Assembly (NCBI RefSeq): GCF_001729765.1
Contig: NZ_CP017181.1
Location: forward strand, 2,542,001 to 2,606,000
Reading direction: 5' to 3'
DNA length: 64,000 nucleotides
Source of the DNA: Enterobacter kobei
Lineage (GTDB): Bacteria; Pseudomonadota; Gammaproteobacteria; Enterobacterales; Enterobacteriaceae
Shown here: in pieces, positions 10,725 to 19,364 of the stretch
Position numbering within the stretch: position 1 is the stretch's first letter
How the letters are laid out: the number at the start of each line of letters is the position of its first letter
Notes under the pieces: model-generated
Databases searched by the model: none
The model's input: the letters and a program-made list of their open reading frames with translations, nothing else
Told to the model about the DNA's origin: nothing
Translations under genes and position numbers: made by a program

Positions 10725-11531
10725 ATGGTCGAAACCTTACTGGAAGTCCGCAACCTGAGTAAGACCTTTCGCTATCGTACGGGGCTGTTTCATCGTCAGA
10801 CTGTCGAGGCGGTAAAGCCGCTAAGTTTTACCCTGCGTGAAAAACAGACGCTGGCGATTATTGGCGAAAACGGTTCCGGGAAATCGACGCTGGCGAAGAT
10901 GCTTGCTGGCATGGTAGAGCCTACCGCTGGAGAAGTGTTGATTGACGATCATCCTCTGGCGTTTGGGGATTACTCTTTCCGCAGCCAGCGTATCCGCATG
11001 ATCTTCCAGGATCCGTCAACCTCGCTCAATCCTCGCCAGCGTATTTCGCAGATTCTGGATTTTCCTCTGCGTTTGAACACCGAGCTGGAGCCCGAGGCGC
11101 GACGAAAGCGCGTCTTTGAAACCCTGCGCATGGTGGGACTGTTACCGGATCACGAAAGCTACTATCCGCATATGCTGGCCCCCGGCCAAAAACAGCGCCT
11201 GGGTCTGGCGCGCGCATTGATTTTGCGCCCGAAGGTAATCATTGCCGACGAAGCGCTTGCCTCGCTGGATATGTCGATGCGTTCGCAACTGATTAACCTG
11301 ATGCTGGAGTTGCAGGAAAAACAAGGTATCTCCTATATCTACGTTACCCAACATCTCGGAATGATGAAGCACATCAGCGACCAGGTGATGGTGATGCACC
11401 AGGGGGAAGTTGTCGAACGTGGCAGCACGGCGGATGTCATGGCCTCTCCGCTTCATGAGCTGACGAAACGACTGATTGCCGGTCATTTCGGTGAAGCGCT
11501 GACCGCCGATGCGTGGAGAAAGGACCGCTAA
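10725..11531 (+). CDS. sapF: SapF, ABC transporter ATPase
   Basis: Second ATPase of the Sap complex, 268 aa. Walker A GENGSGKS and a Q-loop in IFQDPSTSLNPRQ are intact. The signature is degenerate (LAPGQKQR), and Walker B reads VIIADEAL, with the catalytic Glu retained. This matches E. coli SapF closely. The gene starts one base after the sapD stop. A strong hairpin terminator follows at 11559-11594, closing the operon before the accessory block. Confidence 0.95.
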   Translation: MVETLLEVRNLSKTFRYRTGLFHRQTVEAVKPLSFTLREKQTLAIIGENGSGKSTLAKMLAGMVEPTAGEVLIDDHPLAFGDYSFRSQRIRMIFQDPSTSLNPRQRISQILDFPLRLNTELEPEARRKRVFETLRMVGLLPDHESYYPHMLAPGQKQRLGLARALILRPKVIIADEALASLDMSMRSQLINLMLELQEKQGISYIYVTQHLGMMKHISDQVMVMHQGEVVERGSTADVMASPLHELTKRLIAGHFGEALTADAWRKDR

Positions 11532-11558
11532 GCACAACGGTAACCCCCCCGCTAAATC

Positions 11559-11600
11559 AAGGATTAAATAACCTGCGTACGTTATTTAATCCTTTTAATT
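11559..11600 (+). terminator. Rho-independent terminator after sapF
   Basis: Perfect 14-base inverted repeat (AAGGATTAAATAAC at 11559-11572 and its complement at 11581-11594) with an 8-base loop, followed by a T-rich run. It lies 28 bases past the sapF stop and ends the sap operon. Confidence 0.85.
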
Positions 11601-11685
11601 TTCGTCTCCATCCTTGCTCCATATTTTTCGCAATATCCATCAACAGTTCTTCTCCAGAATATCAGGACATTACGGAGGAGAAAAA

Positions 11686-12627
11686 ATGATCACCGCCACT
11701 TATGTTCTAAAATACACAGAGTATCTCATCAGAAAATGTCGTTCATTTTTAATGACGGACCTGCACTTCCATACTGTGAGGCTCAGGAGAACAACCGGGA
11801 AAACCCCTGACATTAAATCACCCTCGACGTTGAGTGAAAAAATATGCCATCGTCTGGTCTATGACCATAATAACGTCTATACAATGCTTGCCGATAAACT
11901 CGCCGTTCGGGAATACGTTTCTTCCAGAACTACGCGCGTGAAAACGGTGCCATTACTTGGTGTTTATACCAGGGCGTCGCAAATTGATTTTTCAGTACTT
12001 CCTGACAAATTCGTCCTTAAGTGCAACCATGACAGTGGTAGCACAATAATATGTACCGACAAAGCGCACTTTAATGACAGGGAAGCCTGTAAAAAACTGA
12101 GCCTCGCGTTAAAGAAAAATCTGTACTACACCACACGCGAATGGCAGTACAAAAACATTACGCCGAGTATACTTTGCGAGCCATTTGTCGATCTCTTCGA
12201 CGATGCTGACAGGAATACAACGCCCGAAATGTTGAGGATCCATTGCTTTCATGGCGTTGCCCACTATGTTGAAGCGGATTTTACGGATGATAACGGGAAA
12301 GGGTTTATCAACGTTTATGACAGGCACTGGAACTTACAACCTTTCCAGATGGAATATCCGAATACTTCAGCAGATCCTGGCGAACCGCTTTTATTCCGAG
12401 AAGCATTGTTGGCCTCCCAGGAGCTGGCGCAGGGAATTGATTACTGCCGCGTTGATCTTATGCTAAAAAAAGATGAAATCTATTTCAGTGAAATAACCCT
12501 AAGCCCGAGACGCGGTAAACTGACGATTACCCCACAGGAATGGGATGCTAAGCTAGGACAAATATGGCATTTATCGCCAGCAAGCACATTTAATCTGCCG
12601 CTGAAACTCACGGGTCGGGCCAGGTGA
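11686..12627 (+). CDS. TupA-like ATP-grasp family protein
   Basis: Predicted cytoplasmic ATP-grasp enzyme of the TupA-like family (313 aa), usually found in capsule, teichuronopeptide or exopolysaccharide clusters where it is thought to join an amino acid or peptide to a sugar polymer. Diagnostic stretches are DKLAVREYV, the nucleotide-binding KFVLKCNHDSGS, and the metal-site region YCRVDLMLKKDEIYFSEITL. The start ATG 11686 has GGAGG seven bases upstream; an in-frame ATG at 11614 lacks this. It stands alone, with no sugar-polymer genes nearby. Its end reaches 20 bases into the convergent sensor kinase. The base composition looks richer in A+T than sap, consistent with acquisition by transfer. 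Confidence 0.75.
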   Translation: MITATYVLKYTEYLIRKCRSFLMTDLHFHTVRLRRTTGKTPDIKSPSTLSEKICHRLVYDHNNVYTMLADKLAVREYVSSRTTRVKTVPLLGVYTRASQIDFSVLPDKFVLKCNHDSGSTIICTDKAHFNDREACKKLSLALKKNLYYTTREWQYKNITPSILCEPFVDLFDDADRNTTPEMLRIHCFHGVAHYVEADFTDDNGKGFINVYDRHWNLQPFQMEYPNTSADPGEPLLFREALLASQELAQGIDYCRVDLMLKKDEIYFSEITLSPRRGKLTITPQEWDAKLGQIWHLSPASTFNLPLKLTGRAR

Positions 12628-13672
12628 GTTTAAATATTGAGTGGTTTTGCTTTGATAAGGTATAAGTGACATCGCCACCATGGGCCAGCATGATGGCTTT
12701 TACCACAGATAAGCCTAAACCACACCCTTCGGGATTCAATGCCCTGGCGCCATTATCCCGCTGAAAAGGCTGAAATAAAAAATCGTGGAAGGCCTCAGGG
12801 ATGCCCGGTCCGCCATCCTGAATAAGAATATAATTGCCTTTATCAGACACGCCATTTTTGACAATGAGCGTCCGCGAGGTTGAATAGTGTAATGCGTTGT
12901 CAAACAGAACGGCCAGACACTGGTTGATACGCAACGGATCGAACACACAACGCTGCTCCCTCAACGCTGTCTTTATCGTAAACTGATTACGTTTAAATTC
13001 GGGCATGAACGTATCAAGCGCGTCCTGTATTGTCCCGTTGAGATCCGTTCTGGATTTAGACAACGTATAACCCGCCCCACCGTCAGAGCTGACAACCCGT
13101 AGATCTTCAATCAGGCGGGTTAACCCTTCGGTCTGCCTGAGAAGATTATTAAAAAGCACCGGATCCGGTTCAAAAACGCCGTCTACCAGACCCTGAAGTC
13201 GTCCGCGTAAAATCGTGACCGGGGTTCTGAGTTCATGGGCAATGGCGGCATTCCAGGATTTACGCTGCATATCCAGCGTCTGCAGTTTTTCCGCCATTTC
13301 ATTGAAATCCATGACCAGGTGATTGATCTCTCCCAGCCTGGAACTGGCACAATAAGCCCGGGCATCCAGTTGGCCCTGCGAAATTTTTTTCAGGCTGGAC
13401 GCGACCGCGTTTAGCGGGGTGAGTATCCGCGAGGAAAGTTTGATCGTTAAAAAAACCGCGAATATCAGACTGATTGTTGTTGCTGTCCCGATCCACACCC
13501 AGTCCCACAGGGTCATCTGCTCGTCTTCCCCCGCCGCAGCGCCGCCGGGGAGGTGATCCAGAATAAAGGAGTAAAAAAACCAGGAACCCAGTATTGAAAT
13601 GGCAATGATCGTAAACGTCAGCAACATCATGTACGTTAAGATCTGACGACTCAGGACAGACTCTCTGTTCAT
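12608..13672 (-). CDS. AdeS-like sensor histidine kinase
   Basis: Membrane sensor kinase, 354 aa. Two transmembrane helices (about 11-37 and 57-80) flank a short periplasmic loop; HAMP (about 80-130) leads to the dimerisation/phosphoacceptor helix with His146 in AIAHELRTPV. The ATPase core has an N box (LFDNALHYS), a G1 box (DGGPGIP) and a G2 (GCGLGLSVV). From memory it resembles Acinetobacter AdeS across HAMP and the phosphoacceptor region (KKISQGQLDARAY; RLQGLVDGVFEPD) more than BaeS or PhoQ. The start overlaps the response-regulator stop as ATGA. The likely target is the divergent efflux-type operon at 14622-19187. Confidence 0.85.
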   Translation of the reverse strand: MNRESVLSRQILTYMMLLTFTIIAISILGSWFFYSFILDHLPGGAAAGEDEQMTLWDWVWIGTATTISLIFAVFLTIKLSSRILTPLNAVASSLKKISQGQLDARAYCASSRLGEINHLVMDFNEMAEKLQTLDMQRKSWNAAIAHELRTPVTILRGRLQGLVDGVFEPDPVLFNNLLRQTEGLTRLIEDLRVVSSDGGAGYTLSKSRTDLNGTIQDALDTFMPEFKRNQFTIKTALREQRCVFDPLRINQCLAVLFDNALHYSTSRTLIVKNGVSDKGNYILIQDGGPGIPEAFHDFLFQPFQRDNGARALNPEGCGLGLSVVKAIMLAHGGDVTYTLSKQNHSIFKLTWPDP

Positions 13673-14373
13673 TTTTTTTCTCCAAGCCGGTAACCCATGC
13701 CCCTGATGCTCTCAGGGACGCCGTAAAGCCCCGCGAGCTCAAGTTTTTTACGCAGCTTGCTCATATGGCTATCTACTGTTCTGTCGAGGGTATCACCTTC
13801 CGGAAGACATGCGTTGAGTAACTCTTCGCGGGAGCAGACCTTTCGCGGATATCTGACCAGATACTTAAGAAGCTTAAATTCCGTCGTCGTTAACACCGGG
13901 GAGATCACCTCAGGTCCCACGGTAACCTCAACGTAGAAATCATCCGGATAGACCGTAATAAAAGGCGTCCTGAGAGGCGCGGCCCCCGCCTGCTGAATAG
14001 CGGGTTTGGTTCTGCGCAGCACCGCTTCAACCCGCGCGACAACTTCAGAAGGGTTAAAAGGCTTGATAACGTAATCATCCGCGCCAAGCCTCAGCCCCAT
14101 GAGTTTATCTACATCCTGATCGAGGGCAGAAACCATAATGACGGGCACGGAACTTTCCTGACGAAGCGTCGTGAGGACGCTCCAGCCGTCGCATACGGGC
14201 AGATGAATGTCCAGCAAGATGAGATCCGGTTTATGAAGGCGATTAAGCGCTATCGCCTGCTCGCCCTGTCTGGCCCTCAGCGTTTTCATCCCTGAACGCT
14301 CTAAGTAACTCATCAGTATTTCAGCAATGTCGTCTTCATCTTCAACAACAAGGATTAGAGTATTTTTGTTCAT
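13669..14373 (-). CDS. AdeR-like response regulator (OmpR family)
   Basis: Two-component response regulator, 234 aa. Receiver domain with acidic pocket (VVEDEDD), phosphoacceptor Asp55 in LILLDIHLP, and conserved KPFNPSEVVARVEAVLRRT at the domain end. The C-terminal winged helix is of OmpR type (LDRTVDSHMSKLRKKLE). Similarity to Acinetobacter AdeR is strong by eye: both have ALDQDVDKLM/ALDQDIDKVM-type and KPFNPSEV/KPFNPNEV-type stretches. It is co-transcribed with the kinase downstream and divergent from the membrane operon; it probably binds the 248-base spacer. Confidence 0.88.
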   Translation of the reverse strand: MNKNTLILVVEDEDDIAEILMSYLERSGMKTLRARQGEQAIALNRLHKPDLILLDIHLPVCDGWSVLTTLRQESSVPVIMVSALDQDVDKLMGLRLGADDYVIKPFNPSEVVARVEAVLRRTKPAIQQAGAAPLRTPFITVYPDDFYVEVTVGPEVISPVLTTTEFKLLKYLVRYPRKVCSREELLNACLPEGDTLDRTVDSHMSKLRKKLELAGLYGVPESIRGMGYRLGEKK

Positions 14374-14500
14374 TTTATCTCCGCGGGTGAAATCCCTTTG
14401 AGCACGCTATCAGATATCTTTAGCACAATAAGACACAGCCTCCGGGAAAAAGTGCCGTAGCCATGAAAATTTCCAGCACTAATTTAAATGTCCGGCCATG

Positions 14501-14519
14501 CCTCCACACAGCCTACACA
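14501..14519. promoter_or_regulatory. Possible response-regulator binding repeat in the divergent spacer
   Basis: Two copies of CCTNCACA start at 14501 and 14512, one helical turn (11 bases) apart, in the spacer between the AdeR-like gene and the membrane operon. OmpR-family regulators bind such tandem half-sites, and Acinetobacter AdeR is reported to bind a direct repeat in the equivalent spacer. The match is short, so this is only a candidate. Confidence 0.3.
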
Positions 14520-14621
14520 TTCAGTCAATAAAGACTCGACAATGCCTGGCCAGAATAGCTATTCGGGCAGAACCCTTCTTTCATAGAACGGTGAGAATTA
14601 ACCCTGTCGCTTTAAGGCTTT

Positions 14622-15032
14622 ATGAATCTGGCTGAGATAATGAGCATGGAATTTTCGAAATATTTCTCTACTAAGAAAATCGGTATATATACGCTGTTCC
14701 TGCTGCTGTCGTGGGGATTACTCTATACCTGGCTGGTGTTGATGCATAAAATGGATGAAAAAGTTGCCGCGACGCTGCCCTCCTCTCCCATTATTTATGG
14801 TTGCATCGCTTTGTCGGTTGTCTCTCTGATAATACAAAACAAAGCAGGTGCATTCACTGAATTACTTGTCATCGCCTTCTGGCTAATGGTGATTTTTATA
14901 TATCTCATAATTACGTTCACTGTGCTGCTGAACGCTACGCCAGATTTCGACGATTTGGTGTTTTACTACGAGTGTTATTTAATTCTTTTTTTCTGCGGTT
15001 CGCCGTTGTACCTCATTATGAGAATGATTTGA
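14622..15032 (+). CDS. Small integral membrane protein, unknown function
   Basis: 136 aa with about four apolar segments (LFLLLSWGLLYTWLVLM; IIYGCIALSVVSLII; LLVIAFWLMVIFIYLIITF; CYLILFFCGSPLYLI), so almost wholly membrane-embedded. ATG 14622 has TAAGG just upstream; in-frame ATGs at 14640 and 14646 are alternatives. I do not recognise the family. It is the first gene divergent from the AdeRS-like pair and lies 134 bases before the ABC-type membrane domain. It may belong to the same operon and act with the transporter, but nothing in the sequence shows a mechanism. Confidence 0.65.
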   Translation: MNLAEIMSMEFSKYFSTKKIGIYTLFLLLSWGLLYTWLVLMHKMDEKVAATLPSSPIIYGCIALSVVSLIIQNKAGAFTELLVIAFWLMVIFIYLIITFTVLLNATPDFDDLVFYYECYLILFFCGSPLYLIMRMI

Positions 15033-15166
15033 ACAACCGCACGGTTGCGCTCCACACTCTCTCCATAAAACTGCCATTTCCGCTAAACAGGCGAGTTGTA
15101 GACTTCCTGCCAACCCTTATTGCTCAAAATACACTCACTTAAAGAGTCTGAAACCTGTTACCCAGA

Positions 15167-16078
15167 ATGAATAACCTTAATAACAATCGTCGTTCTCCAG
15201 ATACAGCTGGCGTTATGTACTCACTTAAAAAACTCGCGGTACGTCACCGGAAAAAACTGGTTGTGACTTTTTTCCTTGTCGTGGCTGAAAACGTGATGTT
15301 TTTACTGTATCCCGTTCTGGCAGGCATCGCGATTAATGCCATTCTTGCGGGTAAGACACTTAACGCCGCACTGTACGGACTGATGGTGCTCTGTATGTGG
15401 ATCATAGGTGCGACAAGACGGAGTGTTGATACGCGAACGTTTGCTCGTATTTATGCCGGGCTTGCGGTCTCCGTTGTGCTTTCACAGCGGAAATACCAGC
15501 TTAACCATTCGGCTATCGCCGCCAGGGTCACACTCTCGCGCGAGTATGTGGATTTCTTTGAAATGCACTTGCCCCTGCTTATTACCTCGCTGAGTTCTCT
15601 CTTTGGTGCGGCAATCATGCTGTTATTTATCGAATTCTGGGCCGGCATCATGTGCTGTGCAATCGTCATCATTCTGATGGGATTTGTCTCGGAATATGCC
15701 CGTAAAAATGAATGGTTATTCATGCGCCTGAATAATCGTCTTGAGAAGGAAGTTGATTATGTTCATAAGGCAGGCACCGCCACCCTTCACCGCCATTACG
15801 TCACGCTTGCACGTTTACGCATTGCGTTATCGGACCGGGAGGCGTGGGGCTATTTATGGGTGGGTATACTCGTTGCCCTGCTTTTTACGCTGACCATTAT
15901 CTGGATGACGCAATCGGCTGGCATCACCGCCGGACATATTTATTCCGTGATGACATACATGTGGATGTTCGCGACAAGTCTCGATGACGCCCCGCAGCTT
16001 CTTGAGAAATTTTCTCAGCTCAGGGATATCGGTAAACGCGTATCAGCCGATGACGAAATTCACGTATCTGGACGTTAA
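15167..16078 (+). CDS. ABC-exporter six-transmembrane domain protein without an ATPase domain
   Basis: 303 aa with the layout of a type-IV ABC exporter membrane domain: an N-terminal basic segment (KKLAVRHRKKLVV), helices at roughly 32-52, 55-78, 138-158 and 160-180, a cytoplasmic loop rich in charged residues, and helices near 228-250 and 255-275. It ends soon after the sixth helix (QLRDIGKRVSADDEIHVSGR); no Walker A, signature or Walker B follows, and no ATPase gene is adjacent. The RND pump start lies only four bases after its stop, implying coupled translation. A start at ATG 15215 is possible because neither ATG has a strong ribosome-binding site. Confidence 0.72.
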   Translation: MNNLNNNRRSPDTAGVMYSLKKLAVRHRKKLVVTFFLVVAENVMFLLYPVLAGIAINAILAGKTLNAALYGLMVLCMWIIGATRRSVDTRTFARIYAGLAVSVVLSQRKYQLNHSAIAARVTLSREYVDFFEMHLPLLITSLSSLFGAAIMLLFIEFWAGIMCCAIVIILMGFVSEYARKNEWLFMRLNNRLEKEVDYVHKAGTATLHRHYVTLARLRIALSDREAWGYLWVGILVALLFTLTIIWMTQSAGITAGHIYSVMTYMWMFATSLDDAPQLLEKFSQLRDIGKRVSADDEIHVSGR

Positions 16079-16082
16079 TTTA

Positions 16083-19000
16083 ATGCCTCATTTTTTTATT
16101 GAACGCCCCGTATTCGCCTGGGTAGTGGCGCTTTTTATTGTCCTGACGGGTGTCCTGTCTATACCCCGGTTGCCGGTTGCGCAGTATCCGGCGGTGGCAC
16201 CGCCGGGGATCATTATTTCTGTCACTTATCCGGGGGCCAGCCCCGATATCATGAATACGTCCGTGGTGTCGCTCATCGAGCGTGAAATATCGGGCGTGGA
16301 TAATTTGCTCTATTTCGAATCATCCAGCGACACAACCGGTTCTGCATCTATTACCGTGACCTTTAAGCCCGGCACAGATATTAAGCTGGCACAGATGGAT
16401 CTTCAGAACCAGATCAAGATTGTAGAGCCACGTTTGCCGCAGGCGGTCAGGCAAAATGGCATCAACGTCGAGGCGGCCAATTCCGGATTTTTAATGATGG
16501 TGGGGTTGAAGTCCACAACCGGCAAATTTGAAGAGGCGGATTTAAGCGATTATTTTGCCCGCAACGTCAGCGACGAACTACGCCGTGTGCCGGGAGTCGG
16601 AAAAGTCCAGCTGTTTGGTGGCGAAAAAGCGCTGCGCATCTGGCTGGATCCCATGCAGCTGCACAGTTACGGGCTTTCGGTGAGCGATGTTCTTACCGCT
16701 GTAGGTCAGCAAAATGCCCTTGTTTCGCCGGGGAAAACGGGAGACGAACCGGAAACTGCAGGACAAGGCGTAACCTATCCCATCACAGTGAAAGGGCAAC
16801 TCACTTCTGTAGAGGCTTTCAGAAACATTACCCTTAAAGCAGATGCGTCTGGCGCAAGGCTGAAACTGTCCGACGTTGCGCGGATTGAGTCTGGCCTGCA
16901 AAGTTACGCTTTCGGTATCCGCGAAAATGGGGTGCCGGCAACAGCTGCGGCAATCCAGTTGTCGCCAGGCGCCAATGCGATGAGCACGGCGTCAGGCGTA
17001 CGTGCACGTATCGACGAACTTTCTCAGGTGTTGCCGGAAGGAATGGCGTTTACGGTTCCCTTCGATACCGCACCGTTTGTAAAGCTGTCCATCATGAAGG
17101 TGGTGCAAACCTTTGTGGAAGCGATGGTCCTTGTCTTTCTCGTTATGCTGCTGTTTTTACATAAGATACGCTGTACGCTTATCCCCGCGATTGTGGCCCC
17201 CGTCGCGCTGCTGGGCACCTTCACAGTGATGCTATTGAGTGGATACTCGATCAATATTCTGACCATGTTCGGCATGGTGCTGGCGATAGGGATTATCGTG
17301 GATGACGCCATTGTGGTCGTGGAGAACGTTGAACGGCTGATGGAAGAAAAAAACCTTTCTCCGCGCGACGCTACCCGGGAGGCCATGGCCGAAATCACCC
17401 CGGCAATTATCGGGATCACGCTGGTACTTACCGCTGTCTTTATACCCATGGGTTTTGCTGATGGGTCCGTAGGCATTATTTATCGACAATTTTGTATTTC
17501 CATGGCGGTATCCATACTGTTGTCGGCATTTCTTGCCCTCACGCTGACTCCCGCGCTTTGTGCGACGTTGCTTAAGCCCCACAGAGCGCAAAAACACGGT
17601 GGCGGCAGGTTCGCGGTAGGCTTTAACGCCCGTTTTCATACCCTGACGACATGGTACGAATCCGGCCTGGGCGCGGTTCTGAAACGAACCGGCCGAATGC
17701 TGCTTCTGTATGTTGCGCTTTGTGCTGCGCTATTTTTTGGATTGTCTTCGCTGCCCTCATCCTTTCTGCCGGACGAAGATCAGGGCTATTTTATGTCCTC
17801 TATTCAGCTTCCCTCTGATGCCACAATGCAGCGCACCCTGAAAGTAGTAAAAACATTTGAACAGGAAATTGCGACCCGACCGGATATTGAAAGCAACATT
17901 ATGATCCTGGGTTTTGGGTTTTCAGGATCAGGACCGAATTCGGCCATGGCATTCACCACGCTGAAGGACTGGAAAGAAAGGCACGGCTCTACAGCCGAGG
18001 ATGAAGCCGACCATATGCAGGCCAGTATGGCAAACGTCTCTGATGCCGTAACGATGAGCCTGCTCCCGCCTGCCATTTCGGATATGGGCACCTCGTCGGG
18101 CTTCACCTGGTACGTGCAGGACAGAGCGGGACTGGGCTACGAGGCGTTAAAGCAGGCGGCCGATGCGCTGGTGCTGAAAGCGAATCAACGTCCTGAACTG
18201 AGTGGCGTGTATATCGACGGCCTGCCGGAAGGCACTAGCCTGGCGCTTCAGATTGACCGGGAAAAAGCGGAAGCTCTGGGCGTCTCATTTGATGAAATCA
18301 ACCAGACGCTCTCCGTCACCATGGGTTCAAACTACGTTAATGACTACACGAACAATGGGCGTGTTCAGCAGGTGATTATCCAGGCCGATGCGCCTTACCG
18401 AATGCAACCTGAGCAGATCCTGAAATTATCCGTTAAAAACCGCCAGGGGCAGAGGGTGCCAGTGTCAACGTTTGCGACGCTCTCCTGGAACGTTGCACCG
18501 CAGCAACTAACGCGTTATCAGGGGTATTCTGCTATCCGCATTACCGGCAGTGCGGCCACCGGTGAATCCAGCGGTACCGCAATGAAAGTTATGGAGAATT
18601 TGTCCAGGGATTTACCTCAGGGCTTGGCGGGAGAATGGGCCGGGAGCTCATTGCAGGAAATAAAATCCCAGTCGCAGCTCCCGGGTCTGATCGTCCTGTC
18701 GATTCTGGTGGTGTTTATGGTGCTCGCTGCCCTGTATGAGAGCTGGTCAATACCTTTTGCCGTCATGCTGGTGGTGCCATTGGGACTGATCGGTGCAGTC
18801 ATGGCCGTGTCTGTTGCCGGCATGACGAATGATGTTTTCTTCAAGGTCGGCCTTATCACCCTGATAGGCCTGTCTGCCAAGAACGCCATATTGATTGTGG
18901 AGTTTGCCAGACAGTTGCATCGTGAAGGGAACCCTCTGGTGGCGGCAACGATACAGGCCGCAAGCCAGCGCCTGCGCCCTATTCTGATGACATCGTTAGC

Positions 19001-19187
19001 CTTTACGTTGGGAGTGGTTCCCTTAATGCTGGCCAGTGGCGCAAGTGACAGCACACAACACGCCATCGGCACCGGTGTCTTTGGCGGCATGATTAGCGGT
19101 ACGCTTCTCGCGATCTTCTTCGTCCCGGTTTTCTTTATTGTCATCGCGCGTTTCATAGAAAGCGCCAGGAAAGGGTCACTATCGTGA
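16083..19187 (+). CDS. AdeB-like RND multidrug efflux permease (HAE1 family)
   Basis: Inner-membrane proton-driven drug exporter of the AcrB/AdeB type, 1034 aa. It opens MPHFFIERPVFAWVVALFIV and has two large periplasmic loops and 12 expected transmembrane helices. The proton-relay pair is Asp407-Asp408 in IIVDDAIVVVENVER, and the TM10 Lys lies in LIGLSAKNAILIVEFAR. From memory it resembles Acinetobacter AdeB (FDTAPFVKLSIMKVVQT; GMVLAIGIIVDDA; ILGFGFSGSGPNSA). The frame extends upstream to 15984 inside the preceding gene, but the family start is ATG 16083. No membrane-fusion protein or outer-membrane channel is adjacent, so it must borrow AcrA/TolC-like partners or be non-functional. No frameshift was seen. 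Confidence 0.9.
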   Translation: MPHFFIERPVFAWVVALFIVLTGVLSIPRLPVAQYPAVAPPGIIISVTYPGASPDIMNTSVVSLIEREISGVDNLLYFESSSDTTGSASITVTFKPGTDIKLAQMDLQNQIKIVEPRLPQAVRQNGINVEAANSGFLMMVGLKSTTGKFEEADLSDYFARNVSDELRRVPGVGKVQLFGGEKALRIWLDPMQLHSYGLSVSDVLTAVGQQNALVSPGKTGDEPETAGQGVTYPITVKGQLTSVEAFRNITLKADASGARLKLSDVARIESGLQSYAFGIRENGVPATAAAIQLSPGANAMSTASGVRARIDELSQVLPEGMAFTVPFDTAPFVKLSIMKVVQTFVEAMVLVFLVMLLFLHKIRCTLIPAIVAPVALLGTFTVMLLSGYSINILTMFGMVLAIGIIVDDAIVVVENVERLMEEKNLSPRDATREAMAEITPAIIGITLVLTAVFIPMGFADGSVGIIYRQFCISMAVSILLSAFLALTLTPALCATLLKPHRAQKHGGGRFAVGFNARFHTLTTWYESGLGAVLKRTGRMLLLYVALCAALFFGLSSLPSSFLPDEDQGYFMSSIQLPSDATMQRTLKVVKTFEQEIATRPDIESNIMILGFGFSGSGPNSAMAFTTLKDWKERHGSTAEDEADHMQASMANVSDAVTMSLLPPAISDMGTSSGFTWYVQDRAGLGYEALKQAADALVLKANQRPELSGVYIDGLPEGTSLALQIDREKAEALGVSFDEINQTLSVTMGSNYVNDYTNNGRVQQVIIQADAPYRMQPEQILKLSVKNRQGQRVPVSTFATLSWNVAPQQLTRYQGYSAIRITGSAATGESSGTAMKVMENLSRDLPQGLAGEWAGSSLQEIKSQSQLPGLIVLSILVVFMVLAALYESWSIPFAVMLVVPLGLIGAVMAVSVAGMTNDVFFKVGLITLIGLSAKNAILIVEFARQLHREGNPLVAATIQAASQRLRPILMTSLAFTLGVVPLMLASGASDSTQHAIGTGVFGGMISGTLLAIFFVPVFFIVIARFIESARKGSLS

Positions 19188-19342
19188 GGGATCGCCCATC
19201 CACGCTGGTTGGATGAGGCGAAGCTGCTGCCGGGTGATATACTGGACAAATGCTGAAATTTTGAACCCACGCCTCACCTTCTGGGGCATTCGTCTTTGGC
19301 GATCGGCGAGAAATATCGTGACACAAGGGGCTGTGAGTGGGC

Positions 19343-19364
19343 TATAATTTCGAGCTAATTTCGA
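19343..19364 (+). promoter_or_regulatory. Probable fabI promoter region with tandem 9-base repeat
   Basis: A consensus -10 box TATAAT is at 19343-19348. The 9-mer TAATTTCGA occurs at 19345-19353 and again at 19356-19364, one helical turn apart, overlapping the start of the predicted transcript. This could be an operator or chance; no known fatty-acid regulator site was recognised. No clear -35 hexamer is visible. Confidence 0.4.

Noticed and set aside
10725-11531. SapF as a broken ATPase because of its LAPGQKQR signature
   Set aside because: The same degenerate signature is normal in intact SapF proteins of other enterics; Walker A and B are intact.
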